Part shown: piece after piece, positions 13,741-20,610 of the stretch | Layout of the letters: the number at the start of each line of letters is the position of its first letter | Numbering within the stretch: the first letter of the stretch is position 1 | Assembly (NCBI GenBank): GCA_014859615.1 | Contig: JACUTX010000022.1 | Coordinates: forward strand, 1-20,610 | Reading direction: 5' to 3' | DNA length: 20,610 bases | From: Desulfuromonadales bacterium | GTDB lineage: Bacteria; Desulfobacterota; Desulfuromonadia; Desulfuromonadales; UBA2294 | The notes under the pieces: model-generated | Told to the model about the DNA's origin: nothing | What the model saw: the letters and a program-made list of their open reading frames with translations, nothing else | Database searches by the model: none | Program-made: the position numbers and the translations under genes

Positions 13741-15006
13741 TCAGAGCGTTTCAGCCGGTGCGACGGTTGAAAGAACGCCTTCAAAATTGTCAATATCGAC
13801 GTCGATCTGTTCGCCACCGGACATATTGCGCAGCGGGGCGGATCTCTTTGTCAATTCATCCTCGCCTATAATCAGAGAGTAACGGGCCCCGAGTTTGTCG
13901 GCCCGGCGCATCTGTGATTTCAGACTTTTGTCGGTATAATCCATTTCGGCGCGTACTCCGCTGCGCTGCAGAAAGGACAACAGTTTGAAGCCGTGTTGTT
14001 GCGCCTCTGTGCCGAGAGCTGCGATAAAAAGGTCGATTTGGGCGTTGGTCAGTTTAAGTTCCGATAAGAGCAGAACAAGACGTTCAACCCCCATGGCAAA
14101 GCCGATCCCGGGGAGATCGGGTCCACCGAGCTTCTGAATCAGGCCATCATACCGACCGCCGGCGGCGACCGCATTTTGTGAGCCGAGACTGTTCGTAATC
14201 ATCTCAAAGGTCGTCTTGGTGTAGTAATCCAACCCTCTGACCATGCGCGGATTGATGCTGAAAGAGACTTCAAGGTTTTGAAGATGCGTGCGAACCGCGG
14301 AGAAATGGTCGTCACAACCGGCACAGAGGTGGTCGAGTACGATCGGGGCTTCTTCGGTTGCTTCCTTACAGCCGGGGACCTTGCAATCGAGTGCGCGCAG
14401 CGGATTCTGCCGAAAGCGGCGCTGACAGTCGCTGCACAGAGACGCAAGGCGCTGGTCGAGAAAAGCGATCAAGGCGTCGCGATAGCCGGGGCGACACTGC
14501 GGGCAACCGAGGGAGTTGATCTGCAGGGCAACATCGCTGATGCCGACCTGTTTAAAAAAATGGTCGAGCATGACCAGGATCTGGGCATCGATTAAGGGGG
14601 AGTCAATTCCGACGACTTCGGCGCCGATCTGGTGAAACTGGCGATAGCGCCCTTTTTGCGGTCGTTCATAACGAAACATCGGCCCTGAGTAGTAGAGCTT
14701 CTGTACCGGATTCTGATTGATCAGTTTGTGCTGGATCAATGAACGCATCACCGGTGCAGTCCCCTCTGGACGCAAGGTTAAAGAGTTGTCGCTACGGTCG
14801 GTAAAGGTGTACATCTCTTTTTCGACAATATCGGTGGTTTCACCGATCGACCGGCAGAAGAGTTCGGTCTTTTCGACAACCGGAACCCGGATTTCATTGA
14901 AGCCGAAAGCGCCAAAAACAGAACGGGCCGTTGTTTCGACAAACTGCCAGGTTGCAACATCCTCTGGCAGAATGTCGTTCATCCCTTTGATTCCTGCAAT
15001 ACTCAC
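13741..15006 (-). CDS. hisS: Histidyl-tRNA synthetase
   Basis: Class II synthetase that charges tRNA(His); 421 residues, normal for bacteria. The N-terminus IAGIKGMNDILP is typical. Also seen are LTLRPEGTAP (76-85), motif 2 region GPMFRYERPQKGRYRQFHQ (108-126), the HisA-type signature MVRGLDYYTKTTFE, and motif 3 (GIGFAMGVERLVLLL). The insertion domain carries clustered Cys pairs (CPQC, CSDC, CKVPGC, CAGC), which suggest bound zinc as in many bacterial HisRS insertion domains. The start codon is GTG, with AAGGA nine bases upstream. It lies upstream of aspS in the same direction and downstream of the REC-GGDEF gene. Confidence 0.96.
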   Translation of the reverse strand: MSIAGIKGMNDILPEDVATWQFVETTARSVFGAFGFNEIRVPVVEKTELFCRSIGETTDIVEKEMYTFTDRSDNSLTLRPEGTAPVMRSLIQHKLINQNPVQKLYYSGPMFRYERPQKGRYRQFHQIGAEVVGIDSPLIDAQILVMLDHFFKQVGISDVALQINSLGCPQCRPGYRDALIAFLDQRLASLCSDCQRRFRQNPLRALDCKVPGCKEATEEAPIVLDHLCAGCDDHFSAVRTHLQNLEVSFSINPRMVRGLDYYTKTTFEMITNSLGSQNAVAAGGRYDGLIQKLGGPDLPGIGFAMGVERLVLLLSELKLTNAQIDLFIAALGTEAQQHGFKLLSFLQRSGVRAEMDYTDKSLKSQMRRADKLGARYSLIIGEDELTKRSAPLRNMSGGEQIDVDIDNFEGVLSTVAPAETL

Positions 15007-15331
15007 GATATATCCTTCTGTTCTTTACGAAAAAGTTAAAAGATCACTGCGACGATTCAAATGTCGCGGCGCAGAAGCTTGTCAGATTTTATGTTGAGTG
15101 TCAATGAGGTAGAGGCCGATCAACAGGACGACTCTTGTTAAGCCTCTGCGCGCAGCGAATGAAAATGCCGAAAATGTCCATAATGATAGACTCTCCTATC
15201 TTTTTTGGATCGATTAGAACGTAGCCGATGGCGTTGGTCTGTAAAATGGAAGGGAAGGTGAAAGTAGTAAATAGAGGTGGAGCATAAAGGTGAAGTGGGC
15301 TCAAGGATGCAGGGTTTGAACTGTCGTGTCA
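15007..15331. other. Non-coding gap between the REC-GGDEF gene and hisS
   Basis: 325 bases that hold only a weak possible small peptide gene (15101-15181) and a perfect minus-strand TTGACA (15104-15099) without a good -10 at the right distance. The hisS promoter presumably lies here. I see no clear intrinsic terminator for the upstream GGDEF gene, no T-box and no tRNA. Confidence 0.5.
15101..15181 (-). CDS. Possible 26-residue peptide upstream of hisS
   Basis: ATG at 15181 is preceded by AGGAGA about ten bases upstream. The frame encodes MDIFGIFIRCAQRL followed by a basic, Pro-containing tail ending in His. It is not His-rich, so it does not look like a classical his leader peptide. Only the ribosome-binding site supports it; it could be chance. 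Confidence 0.2.
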   Translation of the reverse strand: MDIFGIFIRCAQRLNKSRPVDRPLPH

Positions 15332-16702
15332 TCAGACGATTTTTTCTCCAGCGCTCCGGCTGGTATTGCGATTCTTTTTGCCATGAAACATTGCCTGATC
15401 GGCCATGTCAATCAGGGTGAATTTGTTGTCAGCGTGGTCCGGATAGGTGGCAAAACCGATGGTCGTTGTGACTCTGGAGTTAATCCCTTCTTCCTTGAGG
15501 AAGACCGCATTTTCAATGGCAGATCGCATTCGTTCGGCGACGATTTTGGCGCCCTGTTCGTCGGTCTCAATTAAAAGGGCTGTAAATTCGTCCCCACCAT
15601 AGCGAAACAGGGAGTCGACTTCCCGAACCGTACTGAGCAGGATGGTGGCAACTTCAGAGAGTGCCTTGCTTCCGGCCAGGTGTCCATAGGTGTCATTAAT
15701 ATCCTTGAAGTGATCAAGATCAAGAAAGATCACTGAAAATTTAAGCCCGTATCGGTGCGAACGACTGATCTCTTTTTCGATGGCCAGATGCAGATAACGG
15801 TGATTAAACAAGCCACTTAAATCGTCCGTATAGATCAGTTCTCTGGCTCCTGTGAAACGGAAAGCATTTTCGAATCCGAGATTGATCTGCTCCGTCAGAA
15901 AGGAGAGGTGCTCACTGTACGGATTTTCCGGGAATGGACCTTCGATCGGGTTGAACAGAATTAATCCCCCATGAACCACCTCTTCACAAAAGAGTGGGAC
16001 AACTCCGACGGTTTCGACTCTGTTCGGCCAGTTCTCACCAGAGGACCAGGTTGATCTGTCGAGAAAATGAAAACCGGGCTCTGTAACGTTCAGGCTGCAG
16101 ATGTCCCGGGCAATCGCTTCGGCACAATCATCTTCGACCCCGAAAACAGCGTTATGGATCGGACGACCTTTTTTGTCAAAAGTAAAAGCGACCCCGCGTC
16201 CCTCGCCAAACAGCTGCAAAAATGCGTTGATAGCTTGCGGCATGAGTCTTTCCAGATCGATCATGGAAGAGAGGATCTGTCCTCGTTGAAAAAGCTGAAT
16301 CTGGGTTTTAAGAAGGTAATTTTCGTTAAGCAGCCGGCGTTGCTCGACACAGGTGCGCAACAGGTGCAGGAGTTCATCCGGGTTAAACGGTTTGATCAGG
16401 TAGTCGCGCGCGCCATTTTTCAGTGCCTTGATTGCGCTTTCGGTCGAGGCGTGACCGGTGATCAGAATAACATCAGGAGGATTATTTTGTGCCTGGGCAA
16501 CACGCAACACTTCAAGACCATCGGCACCCGGCATAATCATGTCGGTCAGGACGATATCGATTCCCCCCTGCTGAATCCGTTGGATTGCTTCAGTGCCAGA
16601 AGTGCAGGTCTCAACGGCAAAATGACTCTCTTTGAGCATGTCAGAGTAGAGGTAAAGAAAGAATTGTTCATCGTCAACGACCAGAATTGTCGTTTTTGCC
16701 AT
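15332..16702 (-). CDS. gacA: Response regulator with Hypr-type GGDEF domain (predicted cGAMP synthase, GacA-like)
   Basis: 456 residues. An N-terminal receiver domain (1-120) has D10/D11, phosphoacceptor D54, T82 and K104. The middle region (about 130-285) is GAF-like by length and pattern. The GGDEF domain (about 290-445) has an intact signature GGDEF (369-373) and a product-inhibition site RxxD (R360-D363) five residues before it. The base-contacting region reads FKDINDTYGHLAGSKAL. The Asn is kept (N336), but the Asp that contacts guanine in PleD-type cyclases (D344) is Ser here (S345). This Asp-to-Ser change marks Hypr GGDEF enzymes, shown in Geobacter GacA (S347) to make 3',3'-cGAMP from ATP and GTP. 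Length and order also fit GacA, which as I recall lies next to hisS. GGGGGC precedes the ATG. Activity itself is predicted. Confidence 0.88.
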   Translation of the reverse strand: MAKTTILVVDDEQFFLYLYSDMLKESHFAVETCTSGTEAIQRIQQGGIDIVLTDMIMPGADGLEVLRVAQAQNNPPDVILITGHASTESAIKALKNGARDYLIKPFNPDELLHLLRTCVEQRRLLNENYLLKTQIQLFQRGQILSSMIDLERLMPQAINAFLQLFGEGRGVAFTFDKKGRPIHNAVFGVEDDCAEAIARDICSLNVTEPGFHFLDRSTWSSGENWPNRVETVGVVPLFCEEVVHGGLILFNPIEGPFPENPYSEHLSFLTEQINLGFENAFRFTGARELIYTDDLSGLFNHRYLHLAIEKEISRSHRYGLKFSVIFLDLDHFKDINDTYGHLAGSKALSEVATILLSTVREVDSLFRYGGDEFTALLIETDEQGAKIVAERMRSAIENAVFLKEEGINSRVTTTIGFATYPDHADNKFTLIDMADQAMFHGKKNRNTSRSAGEKIV

Positions 16703-16764
16703 TGGTGCCCCCTTTGAAACTTAGTAGTAAACGGGAATACTTTATCTAAATTCAATACTTTATG

Positions 16765-19125
16765 TCAACGGAAAAGCCCTTTGTCCCACAGTTTGAGACT
16801 CCAGCTCTCCCCGTTCGTCTGAAAAAAGAGGGAACCGGACAGATCTGTGCGGTGTATCGTCACGGCTCGATTTTCGAGCAGAGAGAGAACCTTCTCATGC
16901 GGATGTCCGTAGCGATTGTTGTATCCGGCAGAAATGTAAATTGTCCGGGGTTTGAACAGGTCGATCAATGGTTCCGGATTTGAGTAGAGGCTCCCGTGGT
17001 GGGGAATTTTCAAGAGGGTAACCGGTCCGGGAGGCGGGGTACGTGACAACAGGTTAATCCCCTCGGTCTCCAGATCGCCACAGAGAAGCAGGCCGTTTTC
17101 TTTGTGTTGAAAATAGAGAACCAGGGATTGGTCGTTACGGGAGTGTTGTGCAATTGGGGCACGGTAGACAGCGGTTTTTGAGTGGTCACTCTGCTCAATC
17201 TCAGTCCAATCCTTTTGGAAGGTGCGGATAGGAATCTGTTTCTGAAAGAGGATTGTCTGCAGTTTTTCCGGCAATTCTTCCGGGGGTGTGCCGATCCAGA
17301 AATTGTGTACCGGGAACTGCTTGAGAATATGCAGGAGTCCGTTTAAGTGGTCGGGATGATTATGGGTTAAAACAACAGCTTCAATCTCCCTGACGCCGAA
17401 ATAGCCGAGGGTTGGTGCGACCAGGCGCTCGCCGGTATCGAAGTTCGAACGCGAAAAGCCGCCACCATCAATCAGAAAGTTTTTGCCGACCGGGGTTGTG
17501 ACCAGAGCGGCATCCCCCTGCCCGACGCTGATGGCGACCAGGCTCAGATCCTCGCCATTTTGATCAAGGAAATAAGGGGTGAACAGCAGAAAAAACGCCA
17601 GCGTCAATCCAGCCATTCGGAATCGTAACGCTATCGGGGCGAGCAGGATCAAAGCAAGAAGTCCGATTCCGGCCAGGACCGGCGGTGGCAGATAGAGATA
17701 GTGTGCAGAAAGGCCGGGGAGAGCGAGAACCGTCGCGCAGAGGTTCAGAATAACATCAAGAATCGTTGCCGCCAGATTAAAAATAACGGCCGCTGCCTGG
17801 GGGTTGAAAATTGCCACAATAAGTGCGGTCAGACAGAGCGGTACCGCCAGCAGCGTGACGGCAGGGACGGCGATCATATTCAGAACAATTCCGGCCGGAG
17901 CAAAAATGTGAAAATGCAGCAGAACCAGCGGGAGGGTTGCGACTGTCGCTGCCGTGGTGACGACCAGAAGGGTCATGGGGTAGACGATCACTTTTGGCCA
18001 CCTTTGGCAGAGAGCTATCCAGCGGGGGGTGATGCAGAGAATTCCGGCCGCCCCGGCAAAAGAGAGCTGAAATGCCGGCGTAAAGATGGCGAGCGGATCG
18101 AGTAAAAGGATCACAAAAGCGGCCGTTGCAAGGAGCTGCAAAGGGGGAACCTGGCGGCGTAAACAAAAAGCCGCGGTTACGGCAGCCAGTCCGAGCAGTG
18201 CTCGCAGCGTGGAGATGGCGCCACCGGTAAAGAGCACATAGACGGTCACGACGGGGAGGATAATAATCGGCAGAATTCTTTGTGGTGGAGCACTGCTTAG
18301 TAAAAGGGGGGAGCGCCGGTAGCCTGTTAAAAGCAGAATGTAGAGGGACGAGGCAATGATTCCGATATGCAGTCCAGAGATTGCGAAGAGATGGGCGAGT
18401 CCACTATGGGCGAGCAGTTCCCGCTGCCCGGGCGAGAGAGCGCCTCTGTCACCGGTGGCTAATCCACGCAAATAAGGTGCAAGATGAACCGGGACGGTCT
18501 GATCGATCAGTGCACCGATCTGCTGGCTCCAGCGTCTGATAATGGTTTCGGGCGTCGGGGGAGTAAGATCTTCTAATTGCACGATGTCGCTGCTGTTACG
18601 GATGAAGCCGGTTGTAAAAATCTGTTTATGGGCCAGATGTCTCGGATAATCGAATTCTCCCGGCGTACCGAAGGCTCTCGGCAAGCGAAGTTGCGTCTGG
18701 AATCGAATCCGATCACCGGGGGAGAGTGACTCCCCGAGTTGATCGATAAAGAGCTGCAGATTTCCGTTTTGCACCCTCTTCAGACCATCAGCAAAGGAAG
18801 AGGTTATGGCAACAGAACAGGTTGCTCCTTGCGGGAATCGCGCGTTGATTGCATTGATGACCCCCTCAAGGATAACCGGATCGCGACCAGCTAAATGATG
18901 AATGGCGGCCGGATCCTCAGGCGGCGAAATGCTGATTTCGTACTGGAAAAGCCCGATGCAGAAGAAGAGAAGAATCAGCGAGCAGGTGGAAAGTTTGAGC
19001 GAGCGACTGAACCCCCAGGCGCCGATCGCTATCAGAATAAGGATCGGCAACATCGGTGGCAGGAACAGGAACGGGGCGATTAATACCCCGCCTGCGTAGC
19101 TCAGAAGAGTCCCCGTCAGGCGCAT
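16765..19125 (-). CDS. comEC: ComEC/Rec2 family DNA-uptake channel protein
   Basis: Inner-membrane protein of 786 residues that, in competent bacteria, passes single-stranded DNA into the cell. Three regions are visible: an N-terminal membrane and soluble region (about 1-200, DUF4131-like), the multi-helix Competence domain (about 215-500) with HSGLAHLFAISGLHIG, and a C-terminal metallo-beta-lactamase-like domain (from about 540) with AISVGQGDA, THNHPDHLNG (about 585-595) and IPHHGS. The HxHxDH metal motif is intact, as expected of ComEC proteins with nuclease activity. The ATG is five bases after the upstream gene's stop and lacks a strong ribosome-binding site, so coupling is likely. No other competence genes are in the window. 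The REC-GGDEF gene follows after 62 bases. Confidence 0.94.
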   Translation of the reverse strand: MRLTGTLLSYAGGVLIAPFLFLPPMLPILILIAIGAWGFSRSLKLSTCSLILLFFCIGLFQYEISISPPEDPAAIHHLAGRDPVILEGVINAINARFPQGATCSVAITSSFADGLKRVQNGNLQLFIDQLGESLSPGDRIRFQTQLRLPRAFGTPGEFDYPRHLAHKQIFTTGFIRNSSDIVQLEDLTPPTPETIIRRWSQQIGALIDQTVPVHLAPYLRGLATGDRGALSPGQRELLAHSGLAHLFAISGLHIGIIASSLYILLLTGYRRSPLLLSSAPPQRILPIIILPVVTVYVLFTGGAISTLRALLGLAAVTAAFCLRRQVPPLQLLATAAFVILLLDPLAIFTPAFQLSFAGAAGILCITPRWIALCQRWPKVIVYPMTLLVVTTAATVATLPLVLLHFHIFAPAGIVLNMIAVPAVTLLAVPLCLTALIVAIFNPQAAAVIFNLAATILDVILNLCATVLALPGLSAHYLYLPPPVLAGIGLLALILLAPIALRFRMAGLTLAFFLLFTPYFLDQNGEDLSLVAISVGQGDAALVTTPVGKNFLIDGGGFSRSNFDTGERLVAPTLGYFGVREIEAVVLTHNHPDHLNGLLHILKQFPVHNFWIGTPPEELPEKLQTILFQKQIPIRTFQKDWTEIEQSDHSKTAVYRAPIAQHSRNDQSLVLYFQHKENGLLLCGDLETEGINLLSRTPPPGPVTLLKIPHHGSLYSNPEPLIDLFKPRTIYISAGYNNRYGHPHEKVLSLLENRAVTIHRTDLSGSLFFQTNGESWSLKLWDKGLFR

Positions 19126-19130
19126 TGTGA

Positions 19131-20258
19131 TCAGCGGGAGATGCCGAATGCAGCCAGCATTTTGAAGAAACTGTTGAATTGGGCCTGAGACGGGGAACCG
19201 ACGAGGGGCAGGCCGGTCAAACGCCGGAAATCTTCAGGCGACGATGCGTGAGGAGTGAGGAGAATCTGATCCAGACCAGAGTAGGGCGGCAGATGCAGGA
19301 TGAAGGGGTTTGCCCCTTTTTCGAGGAAAAAGCCGCCGACCTGCTTTGCCATAAAGTGGCGCTCAGGAGAAAACTGAAAAGGGTGGTTATTGATCATGCC
19401 GCTGATCTCAGCTTGACCGACTGCGTAAAGAGTCAGGTCGTAGACCCCTTCGGCCGCAAGGTTGATCCCCATCTCAACGGTCACCGGGTCTGCTCCGATG
19501 CTGACCCATCCCCCCTGGTGCGGGGGGCCGAGGTGGCGGTTGCTTGAACGTTTCGCCTTTTTCGGTAACGCAAAATCCTCGGCTTCAAAAATCAGCGCGT
19601 TACCGGACCTGGGCAAGGTCGCATGCAGGGCGAGGAGCTGCATCGCAGTCACCGCCAGATCGTCGAAAGAGAGCGGCTTGTCGAGGCTCCAGCCACCCTT
19701 CGGTGCGATGCTCGTCACCGGCAATGTTTCGAGCTCGATAAAATCGATACCACCGCGGGGTGGGACAGCCAAACTGATCTCCTGCTTGCCAGCCTGCAGG
19801 TAGACTCTGCCGAGATCAACGTCGGCAAAGTGGTCTTCTCCATCCGCTTGGAAAACTGTTTCGCCAAAACGGATGCTGTGTCCGGCACGTAACAATCGGA
19901 CCTTAACCCGGTACTCTCCGGAGAGGGGGAGATTGAAAACAAGAGGGATCTGCGTTGGGCGATTCGGGACACGCACCCAACCTGAACCGCTGAAATTGCC
20001 GAACGAAAAAATCTCTTCAACGATGATACGGGTTTCGGGGGCGTAGTTTGATTCGACTTCGATTCTGAATTTACGTTTGCCGCGCAGGATCTGCAGATAA
20101 TCAGCATCTTCAGGTTGTCCGGGAAGACCAAAAGACCAGCCGAGTCCCTCAACCAGTGCATGCATCAGGTCGCGTTGGGTCAGTTTTGTATCCGGTTCGG
20201 CCAGAACCGACGCGGCAAGGAACAGGCAAAAAAGGAGTGCGATGGATCGCTGTAACAT
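19131..20258 (-). CDS. Secreted protein of unknown function, two probable beta-sandwich domains
   Basis: I place the start at 20258 because GAGG lies eight bases upstream and the product then begins with a clean signal peptide (MLQRSIALLFCLFLAASVLA, cleavage near residue 20). An upstream in-frame ATG at 20303 would begin close to the predicted transcription start. The 375-residue protein contains an early helical segment (TQRDLMHALVEGLGW) and then two stretches with the alternating pattern of carbohydrate-binding-module-like sandwiches. The first (about 60-190) includes GSGWVRVPNR and SGEYRVKVRLL, ending GGIDFIELE. The second (about 230-340) begins ALIFEAEDFALP and includes GGWVSIG and EGVYDLTLYAVG, ending GLDQILLTP. 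I do not recognise a named family. It is tightly coupled to comEC, and a good promoter precedes it. Confidence 0.75.
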   Translation of the reverse strand: MLQRSIALLFCLFLAASVLAEPDTKLTQRDLMHALVEGLGWSFGLPGQPEDADYLQILRGKRKFRIEVESNYAPETRIIVEEIFSFGNFSGSGWVRVPNRPTQIPLVFNLPLSGEYRVKVRLLRAGHSIRFGETVFQADGEDHFADVDLGRVYLQAGKQEISLAVPPRGGIDFIELETLPVTSIAPKGGWSLDKPLSFDDLAVTAMQLLALHATLPRSGNALIFEAEDFALPKKAKRSSNRHLGPPHQGGWVSIGADPVTVEMGINLAAEGVYDLTLYAVGQAEISGMINNHPFQFSPERHFMAKQVGGFFLEKGANPFILHLPPYSGLDQILLTPHASSPEDFRRLTGLPLVGSPSQAQFNSFFKMLAAFGISR

Positions 20259-20300
20259 AAAAAGAACCTCGGAATCGTCGTTCATTTTTTTTGAGAGTAG

Positions 20301-20329
20301 CATATAGCTTGGCAGGTTTGAAGCGTCAA
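20301..20329 (-). promoter_or_regulatory. Promoter of the secreted-protein/comEC unit
   Basis: Minus-strand TTGACG (20329-20324), an exact 17-nt spacer and TATATG (20306-20301). Transcription would start near 20294, giving a leader of about 36 nt before the start at 20258. Confidence 0.65.
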
Positions 20330-20515
20330 TAAGATCGGGGTCGTGATGGCGCGATAAACGATGAAGTGCCTCAGCCGCTGGTCGAACGTATTGTTATTGC
20401 GCGGTAAGGGTTAAATATTCTGCAGCTTGTGGCAAGTTCGTTTATTTTTTTCTGGCAATAATATTTATATACCGGCATATTCATGTAGTTTTAATTTTAT
20501 CTGCTGGGCCTCTTG
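20330..20515. other. Intergenic stretch without recognisable gene
   Basis: A/T-rich sequence upstream of the secreted-protein gene. I see no open frame with a ribosome-binding site, no RNA gene and no terminator. It leads into the repeat-like sequence at the right edge. Confidence 0.5.
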
Positions 20516-20523
20516 CAAAAAAT

Positions 20524-20610
20524 TGTCATCCCAAAAATGGCTTTACCAAGGGATCCAGCGTTTTGAACCAGTTAAAGAACTGGATTCCCGATTTAAATCA
20601 CTTCGGGAAT
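20524..20610. repeat. Dispersed-repeat-like inverted-repeat element, cut by window end
   Basis: TGTCATCCC, a later GGATCCAG, and CTGGATTCCCGA followed by TCGGGAAT resemble widespread bacterial intergenic repeats with TGTCATTCCCG/CGGGAATGACA ends. Three small hairpins can form: ATCCC/GGGAT (20528-20554), CCAGTT/AACTGG (20568-20583) and ATTCCCGA/TCGGGAAT (20584-20610). The last one reaches the final base, so the element probably continues beyond it. Confidence 0.55.

Noticed and set aside
15099..15104. TTGACA upstream of hisS as its promoter
   Set aside because: No acceptable -10 sequence lies 15-19 bases downstream, so it is mentioned only as a possibility in the gap entry.
1..20610. CRISPR arrays, tRNA or rRNA genes, transposases, prophage genes
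   Set aside because: No regularly spaced repeats, RNA gene signatures or mobile-element proteins were seen; the gene content is housekeeping.

Overview
The window looks like a core-genome stretch of a Desulfuromonadales/Geobacter-type deltaproteobacterium. Three things suggest this. A monomeric NADP isocitrate dehydrogenase, a malate dehydrogenase and a ferredoxin-linked 2-oxoglutarate oxidoreductase (korDABC) lie side by side. A comEC / REC-GGDEF / hisS gene order resembles what I recall around gacA in Geobacter. A GEMM-I riboswitch is present. This assignment rests on gene content and remembered synteny, not on a search. Nearly all genes lie on the minus strand; only a partial membrane-protein gene at the left edge and fbp are on the plus strand.

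Left part (1-4470): the tail of an EI24/CysZ-like membrane protein with its terminator; an orphan PhnD-type periplasmic binding protein whose leader carries a GEMM-I riboswitch followed directly by an intrinsic terminator; a small coiled-coil protein of unknown role; class I fructose-1,6-bisphosphatase (fbp), divergent from it; then a ppa-can pair (family I pyrophosphatase and beta-carbonic anhydrase). Middle part (4471-11100): the oxidative TCA block in the order icd, mdh, korD-korA-korB-korC. Isocitrate is oxidised to 2-oxoglutarate with NADPH formation, and 2-oxoglutarate to succinyl-CoA with reduced ferredoxin; Mdh regenerates oxaloacetate. icd and mdh have separate promoters, but each carries nearly the same 17-bp palindrome over its -10 box, which implies one shared regulator.

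Right part (11100-20610): hisS, aspS and a LysM lipoprotein form a translation/envelope cluster. Upstream of it are a REC-GGDEF response regulator, ComEC and a secreted protein of unknown function with two probable beta-sandwich domains. A dispersed-repeat-like inverted repeat runs into the right edge.

The most notable result is that the GGDEF enzyme has Ser (S345) where canonical diguanylate cyclases have the guanine-contacting Asp. This is the signature of Hypr GGDEF enzymes such as Geobacter GacA, which make 3',3'-cGAMP. The same window contains a GEMM-I riboswitch, the RNA class that in Geobacter senses cGAMP. The aptamer has unusual bases at the ligand-contact positions (G at the G20 equivalent, U at the C92 equivalent), so its ligand is open. 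A possible cGAMP synthase and a GEMM-class target gene (an orphan binding protein) are thus about 15 kb apart.
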